Source: Acidobacteriota bacterium
Lineage (GTDB): Bacteria > Acidobacteriota > Terriglobia > Terriglobales > Acidobacteriaceae
DNA length: 32,436 nt
Assembly (NCBI GenBank): GCA_021818585.1
Contig: JAKATU010000010.1
Coordinates: 1-32,436 of the forward strand
Direction of reading: 5' to 3'
The position numbers were made by a program, and so were the translations under genes. The notes under the pieces are model-generated. The model saw only the letters and a list, made by a program, of their open reading frames with translations, was not told where the DNA came from and did no database searches. Positions 26,082 through 32,436 of the stretch are shown in pieces. Numbering within the stretch: the first letter of the stretch is position 1; each line of letters starts with the position of its first letter.

Positions 26082-28766
26082 ATGAAACTTAGAGTATTCT
26101 GCATCGCGGCGTCCCTGGTGGGCGTTGTCCTCCTGCTTGCTCCTAATCTACAGGCACAGATCACCTTCCCTGCCAACACCACTTACTACATCAGCAATTT
26201 CGGATGCAGCGATGCAAATGCTGGCACCAGCCCAAGCGCACCTTGGTGTACTTTCAATAATGTCAACGGAAATATCTTTAGTCCCGGAGATCAACTCTTG
26301 CTGGCGGCGGGCAGCAGCTGGAATCAGGAGCTTGACCTATTGGGTACTGGAACCTCCAGCAACTGGATCACCCTGGGCAGCTATGGAACCGGCGTTAACC
26401 CAATCATCAACCGTAACGACACCTCTGGCACCCTCCGCTGCGTCCGCCTCACTAACCCCGATTATTGGAACATCGAGCACCTGACGGTGGAAAACGCCGG
26501 GGCTGGCATACTCGTGGAGTACAGCACCCCGAATCATAACGGGCTGAACATCACCGATATCTACGCTACCGGCATGAAGGGCATCGCGGGAACCAACAAT
26601 GGTGCTGCGGACAACCTGGTTGAATCTCCAGGCGTCGCGCTCAGCACCCCAAGTACCGCCAAGATTTCCCTTACTACCGGCCAGTACACTGTCAGCGGCG
26701 TCAACATCTCCTATGTTGAGGGCACCGGGAACGAAACCACCCTCTTCCCCCGTCCTCTTGGGGGAAATGGAGTTTCGACCTGGGGGCTCTGGAATGCCGT
26801 GATTCAGAATGTCTATGCACACCAGGATTTGTGGGGGCCGACCGGCTCTCTTTACATGACCCAGGTAAACCAAAGTACGATCCTGGATTCGGTGTTCACT
26901 GACGTCCTCAACGGCAATTCCGTCGGCACCACAGAGACCATTTCAGGACTCGACAACAACGTTGCGGTCATCAACAGCGCATTCACTGACACGCCTCCCA
27001 CGAGCAGTCCCGATGGATGCGGCTGGGACAACGAGGTCAAGAGTAACGGGACCCAGTTTTATGGCGACTACTTCGCCAATAATGCGGGCGCCGGCATCGA
27101 GTTTCTGGCCATACACGGCACCGGGGATTTCGACAGTAATAACGAAGTCGCCAGCAATCTCTTCGTGAACAATGGGGGTGGAAGTTTGAATGGCTCGGCA
27201 GGCGCCATCGCCACCACCGGCGACTCCGACGTGCCCACCGGCACCGCCGAGAATAATCTCTACTACGAGCCAAACTACGGCTTTGATGTCGTCTTTGGCA
27301 GCACCGGCAGCTTCAGTGGATTTACGTTTACCAATAACCAGGCTGCTGACACGGACTTGGATACCTGGAATTCCATGGAAGGCTTCAGCAACGCGCAAGG
27401 CCAGAACCAATGGTCGTATCAGTACTTCAATGGCTCCATATGGGACGACATGACCACCTATAACAGCTACACCAGCGGCGCCGGGATCGCCGGGCTTTGG
27501 AGCACGTGGGGAGCCGACAGTAACACCGCTTTAGTCGGAGGCGACACGATGCAACCGGACGCATGCAACAGCTGTTGGACCGCGCGCACCTGGACAGCGC
27601 CCTACTCCGGCAATGTAAGCATTCGCGGCTGGGTGACAAAAACCGCAAGCGGCGGCAATGGGGTATTGGTCAACATCACTCAAAACGGCTCGCCCGTCTG
27701 GGGCGGGAGCGGAACAACACTTGCGGGCACCAATACAACCGGCTTTTCCACGAACGTAGATATTCCGGTTGTCGCGGGCGATACGATCCGCTTCGAGGTC
27801 AACAACGGCGGCAGCGGCAACAACGACACGGATCAGATCAGCTGGTCTCCGAACATCATCTATACCAACCATGCGGGCCTGGTGGCCAACGCGGACTTCC
27901 AGACACCTGCCCAGCCTTCCAAGGGATACGAATACGGCCCCATGACGTATGGCTGGACGTTTAGCAGTGGAGCCGGCGTACAGGCGAATGGAAGCGCATG
28001 GGGCGCACCACCCGCACCGAACGGAGGAACGCAGACCGGCTTCCTGCAAAGCACCAGCAGCGTCACTCAGTCAATCGACTTCGCCGCAGGAACCTACTAC
28101 ATCAGCTTCCTTGCTGCGCAACGAACCAGCACAGGCGGGCCGCAAACAGTCGCTGTGTATGTTGATTCAACACTGGTGGGGACCTTCAGCTCGATTCCCG
28201 GCAGCTTCACGCCACTCACCACCAACAGCTTCACTCTGACGGCCGGCAATCACACCGTCGAGATTGAGGGCACCAATTCAGGCGATAACACGGCCTTTAT
28301 CGACGACGTGACGCTCACCGAGTTGGCGAATGCAAACTTCCAGGCGCCTGCCCAGGCTGCCAAGGCATATCAGTACGGCCCGATGACCTACGGCTGGACG
28401 TTTAACAGTGGAGCCGGCGTACAGGCGAATGGAAGCGCATGGGGCGCACCACCCGCACCGAATGGAGGAACGCAGACTGGTTTCCTGCAAAGTACCGGCA
28501 GCGTTATCCAGTCAGTATCCCTGAATGCAGGAACCTACAATATCAGCTTCTATGCTGCGCAACGAACCAGCACAGGCGGGCCGCAAACGGTCGATGTGTA
28601 TGTTGATTCAACACTGGTGGGGACCTTCAGCTCGATTCCCGGCAGCTTCACTTTGTTGAAAACCAACAATTTCACGGTGGCAACCGGCACCCACACCATC
28701 ACGATCGAAGGCATGAATTCCGGCCCAAATACGGCCTTCATCGACGATGTCCAAATCAACCCATAG
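26082..28766 (+). CDS. Large secreted beta-helix protein with two near-identical C-terminal modules
   Basis: 894 residues from ATG 26082, which follows GAGGAAG and opens a good signal peptide ending LQAQ; the earlier start at 26016 would bury it. The first ~450 residues resemble a right-handed parallel beta-helix of the pectate-lyase superfamily (PDYWNIEHLTVENAGAGI, NNVAVINSAFTD, NNEVASNLFVNN). A beta-sandwich-like section (~480-595) and two ~147-residue modules (from ~602 and ~749) follow. Both modules contain YGPMTYGWTF, GAGVQANGSAWGAPPAPNGG and end in NTAFIDDV, like DUF642/carbohydrate-binding beta domains. Polysaccharide binding or cleavage outside the cell is plausible, but no catalytic residues can be assigned. 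The composition (Asn, Thr, Ser, Gly) and lower GC differ from its neighbours, consistent with acquisition or relaxed selection. A terminator follows at 28852. Confidence 0.85.
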   Translation: MKLRVFCIAASLVGVVLLLAPNLQAQITFPANTTYYISNFGCSDANAGTSPSAPWCTFNNVNGNIFSPGDQLLLAAGSSWNQELDLLGTGTSSNWITLGSYGTGVNPIINRNDTSGTLRCVRLTNPDYWNIEHLTVENAGAGILVEYSTPNHNGLNITDIYATGMKGIAGTNNGAADNLVESPGVALSTPSTAKISLTTGQYTVSGVNISYVEGTGNETTLFPRPLGGNGVSTWGLWNAVIQNVYAHQDLWGPTGSLYMTQVNQSTILDSVFTDVLNGNSVGTTETISGLDNNVAVINSAFTDTPPTSSPDGCGWDNEVKSNGTQFYGDYFANNAGAGIEFLAIHGTGDFDSNNEVASNLFVNNGGGSLNGSAGAIATTGDSDVPTGTAENNLYYEPNYGFDVVFGSTGSFSGFTFTNNQAADTDLDTWNSMEGFSNAQGQNQWSYQYFNGSIWDDMTTYNSYTSGAGIAGLWSTWGADSNTALVGGDTMQPDACNSCWTARTWTAPYSGNVSIRGWVTKTASGGNGVLVNITQNGSPVWGGSGTTLAGTNTTGFSTNVDIPVVAGDTIRFEVNNGGSGNNDTDQISWSPNIIYTNHAGLVANADFQTPAQPSKGYEYGPMTYGWTFSSGAGVQANGSAWGAPPAPNGGTQTGFLQSTSSVTQSIDFAAGTYYISFLAAQRTSTGGPQTVAVYVDSTLVGTFSSIPGSFTPLTTNSFTLTAGNHTVEIEGTNSGDNTAFIDDVTLTELANANFQAPAQAAKAYQYGPMTYGWTFNSGAGVQANGSAWGAPPAPNGGTQTGFLQSTGSVIQSVSLNAGTYNISFYAAQRTSTGGPQTVDVYVDSTLVGTFSSIPGSFTLLKTNNFTVATGTHTITIEGMNSGPNTAFIDDVQINP
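27885..28763 (+). repeat. Direct 441-bp duplication inside the beta-helix gene
   Basis: Two copies in tandem with a period of exactly 441 bases (147 codons), about 27885-28325 and 28326-28763. Long stretches are nearly identical in DNA, such as the part coding GVQANGSAWGAPPAPNGG and the part coding VDSTLVGTFSSIPGSF, while the edges have diverged. Silent sites are conserved too, pointing to a recent duplication or gene conversion. Confidence 0.9.
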
Positions 28767-28851
28767 GGAAGCAGGGCAGCCGGGTAGCCTCGCGCAGGTA
28801 GGGCACCCGGGGAGATTATGTTCATCTCTGTAGAACCTGGCTGGAAAAAGT

Positions 28852-28887
28852 AAGGGCGCGATTTGCTCGCGCCCTTGTTTGTTTTTT
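28852..28887. terminator. Bidirectional terminator between the beta-helix gene and rplT
   Basis: AAGGGCGCGA (28852-28861) pairs perfectly with TCGCGCCCTT (28867-28876) across a five-base loop. On the plus strand it is followed by GTTTGTTTTTT. On the minus strand it is followed by ACTTTTTCC, so it can end both converging transcripts. Confidence 0.88.
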
Positions 28888-28900
28888 GACTTGCGGTTGC

Positions 28901-29272
28901 TTACGCAGCGGCTTGTTTCGCGAGGGCGTCCTTGGCCTGCTGGGCGAGGGCTGCGAAGCCGGCTTCGTCGTTGGTGGCGATGTCGGAGAGGACCTTGCGG
29001 TCGAGCTCGATGCCGGCAACCTTGAGGCCGTGGACGAATTGCGAGTAGCTCATGCCGTTGAGCCTGGCAGCGGCGCCGATGCGGACGATCCAGAGGGAGC
29101 GATACTGGCGCTTCTTCTGCTTGCGGCCGGTGTAGGCGAACTTGAGGCCGCGTTCGACGGCTTCCTGGGCTGCCTGGTAGAGCTTGGATTTCGTGAGGAA
29201 GTAGCCGCTTGCCCTTTTCAGGATTTTTTTGCGGCGGTCGGATCTTTTTGTCCCACGTTTTACGCGAGGCAT
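28901..29272 (-). CDS. rplT: 50S ribosomal protein L20
   Basis: Early-assembly protein of the 50S subunit that binds 23S rRNA and, in several bacteria, represses its own operon. It has 123 residues with the family features [37 protein letters not shown] and [14 protein letters not shown] good AAGGAG lies seven bases before ATG 29272. rpmI precedes it on the same strand with a 137-bp gap. pheS, often next in this cluster, is absent: the neighbour downstream is the convergent beta-helix gene beyond a terminator. Confidence 0.97.
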   Translation of the reverse strand: MPRVKRGTKRSDRRKKILKRASGYFLTKSKLYQAAQEAVERGLKFAYTGRKQKKRQYRSLWIVRIGAAARLNGMSYSQFVHGLKVAGIELDRKVLSDIATNDEAGFAALAQQAKDALAKQAAA

Positions 29273-29409
29273 GGTGTTTCTCCTTTAGTTGAATCGTTTC
29301 GCGGCTGGAGGCAGGTGGACCTCTTCACGCGCGTCGTACCTGAGTCTCTCGGCCCGGTCACATCAGACCGACCCGGGGGCGCTTTGGCCCTTAGTCCTTA
29401 TAGACCGGC
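29273..29409 (-). promoter_or_regulatory. rpmI-rplT intercistronic region with hairpin
   Basis: Unusually long for this gene pair at 137 bases. It contains a five-pair hairpin, CGGTC (29355-29359) with GACCG (29366-29370), with competing pairings (CCCGG with CCGGG) around it. It could be an internal control site or processing site; nothing more can be shown from the sequence. Confidence 0.3.
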
Positions 29410-29607
29410 TCAGGCGTAGGGAATCATGCGGGCTACCTTCGCGTGGTCGGCGTCCGAGACATAAGCGGGGGCTGTGAGCCGGCGCTTGGCCTTGGTCTCC
29501 TTCGACGTAAGGATATGGCGCATCTTGGACTGGCCCCGCTTGATTTTGCCGGTGCCGGTCTTTTTGAAGCGCTTCGCCGCGCCACGGTGTGTCTTCAGTT
29601 TGGGCAT
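29410..29607 (-). CDS. rpmI: 50S ribosomal protein L35
   Basis: 65-residue basic protein of the large subunit. The canonical start [20 protein letters not shown] and the segment [20 protein letters not shown] are present, ending ARMIPYA. AGGA lies just before ATG 29607. It heads a two-gene unit with rplT on the minus strand; infC, usually the gene in front, is 9 kb away and on the other strand. Upstream on the minus strand are two promoter-like pairs (for example TTGATG and CATAAC) but neither is convincing. Confidence 0.97.
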   Translation of the reverse strand: MPKLKTHRGAAKRFKKTGTGKIKRGQSKMRHILTSKETKAKRRLTAPAYVSDADHAKVARMIPYA

Positions 29608-29668
29608 AGCTATCCTGTGGTCGCCAGATGGTTATGGCGACATTTGCCAGTTTACATCAAATGAGGCG

Positions 29669-29794
29669 TTTGCCCAAGGGTGCTGGGCACCCTGCTAAAG
29701 GCAAAATCTACCGCAAAGACGCTAAGGACCAAAGGTGCTGGCCGCGCGGGCACACGCGCGCTTTGCGCGCCAGACCACAGATGACGACCTTTGG
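29669..29794. repeat. Two large nested stem-loops upstream of rpmI
   Basis: The first hairpin has an outer stem TTTGCC (29669-29674) with GGCAAA (29700-29705) and an inner stem GGGTGC (29678-29683) with GCACCC (29687-29692). The second has an outer stem CCAAAGGT (29729-29736) with ACCTTTGG (29787-29794), inside it CTGGC (29738-29742) with GCCAG (29769-29773), and a palindrome GCGCGC-TTT-GCGCGC (29756-29770). They may be repeat palindromes or part of an RNA leader. Confidence 0.55.
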
Positions 29795-30057
29795 CCCGGA
29801 CACCAGACTTTTGGTACGTAGGGCTTCTGGCTGGTTTATACCCTACGATTTTTGAACGTCTAGTTAATGTCCTGTAAGTGGCATGGAATCCTGATATTAC
29901 GAGACGTTAGGCTTGTAAGTCTTTTGGATCATATAACTTAGGGCGCTGGTTAACCCTGCGATTTTATGCGGTGTATACGATTTGATCCGTATCGATCTAC
30001 GATTTAGCGGGGCGTAAAGGAAATTTCCGCGATCCCCCACTTTTTTGTGGGTAAGTC

Positions 30058-30156
30058 GTTGATTCTATGGGATAGGTTAACCCTCTAAGGATGCATTGCC
30101 CCTCTTGTTTTTATGGGGATCTTGTTGATTCCATTGGACAGGTTAAGGCTCTAAGG
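30058..30156. repeat. Imperfect direct repeat, 33-bp core with 66-bp period
   Basis: 30058-30090 and 30124-30156 are both 33 bases long and match at 28 positions; both start GTTGATTC and end CTCTAAGG. Similarity extends weakly about 16 bases upstream, where each copy has a T-run and a G-run. The core includes GGTTAACCCT (30075-30084), found again exactly at 29948-29957. Confidence 0.8.
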
Positions 30157-30345
30157 GGTGATTCTTTGTGGAAAAGTCCTGGTTCGGGGGTGGAAATCGC
30201 GGCTGGAGTTCCAGATGCTTTTTGTATGTCCTTACTTTCAGGATAGCAAGTTTGCGCGGAATTACCGGCACATTTGGTGGGTTCAATCCACCGCAAGGCG
30301 CCAAGGTGACCCTTGATTCATACGTTTCGGCAGAATTCAACGGGC

Positions 30346-30401
30346 CGAGGCTAAAGCTCGTTTTTATTTTTGCAACTTGTTCCCCGGGCTAAAGCCCGGG
30401 G
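30346..30401. repeat. Pair of GGCTAAAGCC-type palindromes
   Basis: The first is an imperfect CGAGGCTAAAGCTCG (30346-30360) followed by TTTTTATTTTT. The second is the perfect palindrome CCCCGGGCT (30382-30390) with AGCCCGGGG (30393-30401), followed by CTTTTG. Both have a TAAA loop, suggesting related members of a repetitive extragenic family. Either could act as a plus-strand terminator. Confidence 0.6.
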
Positions 30402-30472
30402 CTTTTGCCGGTCCTGCGCTGGCGCGCCGGAGAGCGGGTAACTGCAGATTCCCTTCGCTGCGCGCCTACCCA

Positions 30473-30500
30473 CCCCACGAACGAAGACCTGTTCGTGGGG
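30473..30500. repeat. Perfect 10-bp hairpin
   Basis: CCCCACGAAC (30473-30482) pairs exactly with GTTCGTGGGG (30491-30500) around an eight-base loop. There is no T-run. It stands next to the GGCTAAAGCC palindromes and is probably part of the same mosaic of repeats. Confidence 0.6.
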
Positions 30501-30567
30501 GCCCCGGCTCGGCGGTTCGGTTGATGACCATTGTTTTGTGGGTGCGGTGCTTTTTTTTCCTGCCCGA

Positions 30568-31764
30568 TTATTTGTTGTGGTTTGGTTGGATGGGGTAGCC
30601 GTGCCAGAGGTATTCGAGGGCTTCGGGGAGGGTTTGTTTTCTGACGGCGTAGTCGACGTGGTGGGCGTTGCGGGCGAAGACAAACTGGTAGTGGTAGTGT
30701 TTGGCGGCGAGGGCTTTGGCCATGCGCTCGTTGGCTATGACCCAGTCGTGCATGCCGTCTCGCATGACGTTGGGGTAGTAGAGGTCGCGGTCGCCAACCT
30801 CCATCCAGACGCGGATGGGTTTGCGGGGTGATTTGGGAATGAACCGGGAGGCGAGATCCCATGCGCCGCCGGGGATGTTGGGGTTCCAGGGCCATTGCTG
30901 GTTGACGAAGGTGCCGGAGTAGGAGAGGACTCGGCGGAACCACTCGGGATGGAACCAGGCCATGATGAAGGCTGCGGCGGCACCGGAGCTGCCGCCCATG
31001 GTGGCGCGGCCGTTGGGGTTGGTGGTGAGGCGGACGTGGCAGGCGGATTCGACGCGGGGCAGGACTTCGTTCTGTACAAACTCGGCGTAGCGGCCGGAGA
31101 CGGTGTCGTATTCGAGGCCGCGCTCGGAGCCTTGTGCGTCTCCGCCGCCGTTCTGGATAGCGATGGCGAGCATGACGGGGATGCGGTGCTGGGCGATGAG
31201 GTTATTGACGGTGGTGAAGAGGAGCGGGTTGGGACCGTCCTGATCTTCAATGAATGGCGCGGCGGTGTTGGGTTGGTACTGGCTGGGGATGAAGACCCAG
31301 ACGTGGCGAGTCCACGGTTGGGGATGGCTGGTGGGGACGAGGAGGCGCGCGGGATTGTGGGGGTCGGGGTAACCGAAGGTTCCGGGCGTGCGGGCGATGC
31401 CGGGATAGTAGCGGCTGTGAGCCGAGGACATGGTGAAGGTGCAGGTGCGGCCCTGTGGGACGCCGGGATTGGGGATGGTTGCGGGCGCGGGCGGATGATG
31501 GGGGCCCAGGATGAAGTTGCCGTCGGCGGTGGGCGGCGGGACCTGGCCGTCGGGGAGGGTTTTTGCGGCGACCATGCCGGGCGCGTAGGGGTTGCGGACG
31601 GGAGTTTGGCTGGGGAGGATGGCGCGGCGTGGTCCCACGGGCGGAATTCTGGGGATGCGCTGGGCGGGCGCATGGGAGGTTTGGGGCGGATGGGTTTGCG
31701 TCTGGGCGAATGCGGGAATGGCAGCGAGGAGGGTGGCGAGTGCGAGATGGGTTAGCCGTTTCAT
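30568..31764 (-). CDS. Secreted alpha/beta-hydrolase, esterase D/enterochelin-esterase-like
   Basis: 398 residues with a signal peptide ending AFAQ (~21). A proline-rich stretch (~22-110) is followed by a hydrolase domain of the Esterase-D/Fes-like family. HVWVFIPSQYQP begins the fold; GGSSG at 257-261 gives nucleophile Ser259. EVGDRDLYYPN probably carries the acid residue and the catalytic His is in NAHHVDYA (368 or 369). Substrates could be ester-linked sugars (feruloyl or acetyl esters) or siderophore esters; the sequence does not decide. The start ATG 31764 lacks a good ribosome-binding site. The STAS gene lies 160 bases upstream on the same strand, with a weak hairpin between. Confidence 0.85.
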   Translation of the reverse strand: MKRLTHLALATLLAAIPAFAQTQTHPPQTSHAPAQRIPRIPPVGPRRAILPSQTPVRNPYAPGMVAAKTLPDGQVPPPTADGNFILGPHHPPAPATIPNPGVPQGRTCTFTMSSAHSRYYPGIARTPGTFGYPDPHNPARLLVPTSHPQPWTRHVWVFIPSQYQPNTAAPFIEDQDGPNPLLFTTVNNLIAQHRIPVMLAIAIQNGGGDAQGSERGLEYDTVSGRYAEFVQNEVLPRVESACHVRLTTNPNGRATMGGSSGAAAAFIMAWFHPEWFRRVLSYSGTFVNQQWPWNPNIPGGAWDLASRFIPKSPRKPIRVWMEVGDRDLYYPNVMRDGMHDWVIANERMAKALAAKHYHYQFVFARNAHHVDYAVRKQTLPEALEYLWHGYPIQPNHNK

Positions 31765-31878
31765 CGGCTATGAGGATAGAGCATTCTGCCTACTGCTGTA
31801 GAGTTGCTGATGCATTCCGGTGCGGCTCTTCCTGACGGAAAAGCTGCATTGTCATGGTCTCTTCGCTCTACGCCTATA

Positions 31879-31912
31879 AAGAAAATGCTCCAGCAAAGTT
31901 GGGGATGGCTGG
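31879..31912 (-). terminator. Weak terminator-like hairpin after the STAS gene
   Basis: On the minus strand CCAGC pairs with GCTGG (31890-31894 with 31908-31912), followed by AGCATTTTCTTT. The stem is only five pairs with a long loop, so this is a weak call. Confidence 0.3.
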
Positions 31913-31926
31913 TTGGGGGCGGAGTT

Positions 31927-32244
31927 TCAGGCGTCGAGTTTGAGGATGGCGTCAGTGCGGGTGAGGGCGAGGAGGTCGCGGATGCGCTGGTTGACCTTGC
32001 TGAGGGTGAGGCTTCCGGCCTGGCTGGCCAACTCGGCGTTGATGAGGACGAGGAATCCGAGGCCGGCGCTGTCCATGTAGGTGAGGGATTCCATGTTGAG
32101 GACGACGTGGCGTGCGCCTTCGTTAATGGCGGAGCGGATTTGGGATTCGAGCATTTTGAGGGAGGAACCGAGGGTCATGGTTCCGTTGAGGGTGACTTCG
32201 ACGGTTTGGTCAGGGAGCTGGGCGAATGTGGCGTCGAGCGGCAT
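31927..32244 (-). CDS. STAS-domain anti-sigma-factor antagonist
   Basis: 105 residues from ATG 32244; GTG 32253 is also possible and neither has a strong ribosome-binding site. It is a single STAS domain of the SpoIIAA/RsbV type: VEVTLNGTMTLGSS, then HVVLNMESLTYMDSAGLGFL with the phosphorylatable serine at Ser59, then LTLSKVNQRIRDLLALTRTD. In partner switching the unphosphorylated form binds an anti-sigma kinase and frees its sigma factor; SpoIIE-type phosphatases reset it. Three such phosphatases are encoded in the same window. It sits between a truncated membrane-protein gene and the secreted esterase gene on the same strand. Confidence 0.92.
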   Translation of the reverse strand: MPLDATFAQLPDQTVEVTLNGTMTLGSSLKMLESQIRSAINEGARHVVLNMESLTYMDSAGLGFLVLINAELASQAGSLTLSKVNQRIRDLLALTRTDAILKLDA

Positions 32245-32286
32245 GGGCAACACTTTAGACCATTTGCAGCACGCGCGAAATAAAAT

Positions 32287-32436
32287 TCAGGCGGGGATTT
32301 GGGGATGGGCGGGCGCGGGGCGGGTGATGAGGCGGAGGGTGGCGAGGATGGCGGGGAATCCCATGGAGAAGAGCGCGATGACGTGAAAGACGGGGCTGGG
32401 CTCATTGACGATGTAGCGAAGTGCGAACCAGGCGTA
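32287..32436 (-). CDS. C-terminal fragment of a membrane protein cut by the window edge
   Basis: The last 49 residues are visible, reading YAWFALRYIVNEPSPVFHV then a hydrophobic helix ALFSMGFPAILATLRLI and a proline-rich tail. It looks like the final transmembrane segment of an inner-membrane protein; the family cannot be told. The stop (32287-32289) is 42 bases before the STAS start, so the two may share a transcript. Confidence 0.6.
   Translation of the reverse strand, partial: YAWFALRYIVNEPSPVFHVIALFSMGFPAILATLRLITRPAPAHPQIPA

Larger units (their letters stand above)
29795..30567. other. Gene-free, repeat-rich stretch between rpmI and the esterase gene
   Basis: With the region to 29608, about 960 bases without a credible gene. 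It is AT-richer to about 30340, then turns into GC-rich palindromes. The short frames here have no ribosome-binding site or family resemblance. It holds the imperfect repeats at 30058-30156, repeats of GGTTAACCCT, and the REP-like hairpins at 30346-30500. A T-loop-like GGTTCAATCC segment near 30280 is not part of a tRNA. Confidence 0.6.

Noticed and set aside
30270..30310. tRNA-like T-arm with GGTTCAATCC
   Set aside because: The stem pairs only partly in tRNA register, and no acceptor, D or anticodon arms can be folded around it.
30168..30392. Short frames on both strands in the gene-free region
   Set aside because: No start signals; the frames overlap repeats and palindromes.
29608..30567. 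CRISPR array
   Set aside because: Repeats are few, imperfect, of unequal spacing and there are no cas genes.

Overview
The window reads as chromosomal DNA of an acidobacterium, most likely class Terriglobia (subdivision 1). The reasons are the moderately high GC, the many Tricorn-like, SpoIIE-phosphatase and GC-hairpin features typical of that group, and housekeeping proteins of acidobacterial character (RlmH, CobO, AccD, MutM, PurA, S21, IF3, L20, L35, FolP). This assignment is inferred from gene content; no search was run. There are no rRNA or tRNA genes, no CRISPR array, no transposase and no phage genes.

Layout. 1-1040: a partial reading frame with a cysteine cluster at the left edge, then non-coding sequence with a strong terminator and a perfect inverted repeat. 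1041-2981 (+): rlmH-cobO-accD, probably one operon. 3243-12597 (-): a SpoIIE-type phosphatase, a large secreted Tricorn-like protease, a second SpoIIE-type phosphatase with a 7TM sensor, a His/Gly-rich secreted protein and an ArsB-family permease. mutM (-, 12661-13488) diverges from a third SpoIIE-type phosphatase (+, 13547-15571). 15772-18878 (+): purA, a small ABM-domain monooxygenase-like gene, an SnoaL/DUF4440-like secreted protein, rpsU and a double zinc-ribbon protein. 18971-19426 (-): a single-domain response regulator. 19789-21629 (+): infC, with an ATT start codon, and an MCE/MlaD-like protein with internal repeats. 21651-24486 (-): a deoxynucleoside kinase, a lipoprotein cytochrome c and PBP4 (dacB). 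folP (+, 24522-25415) diverges from dacB. 26082-28766 (+) is a large secreted beta-helix protein ending in two near-identical modules. rplT and rpmI (-) lie 8.5 kb from infC and on the opposite strand. A 960-bp gene-free stretch rich in hairpins and repeats follows. The window closes with a secreted esterase (-), a STAS-domain protein (-) and the tail of a membrane protein (-).

How the parts relate. Three membrane-bound SpoIIE/PP2C phosphatases with different input regions and one STAS protein are the pieces of a partner-switching signalling scheme, although no anti-sigma kinase is visible here. Translation-related genes are spread out (rlmH, rpsU, infC, rpmI, rplT). Envelope functions are served by the MCE protein, dacB, the Tricorn-like protease and several secreted proteins. 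I found no convincing wholly new system. The strongest second-look items are the infC start codon together with the split infC/rpmI-rplT arrangement, the structured gene-free region upstream of rpmI, the phosphatase set, and the beta-helix protein with its recent internal duplication.
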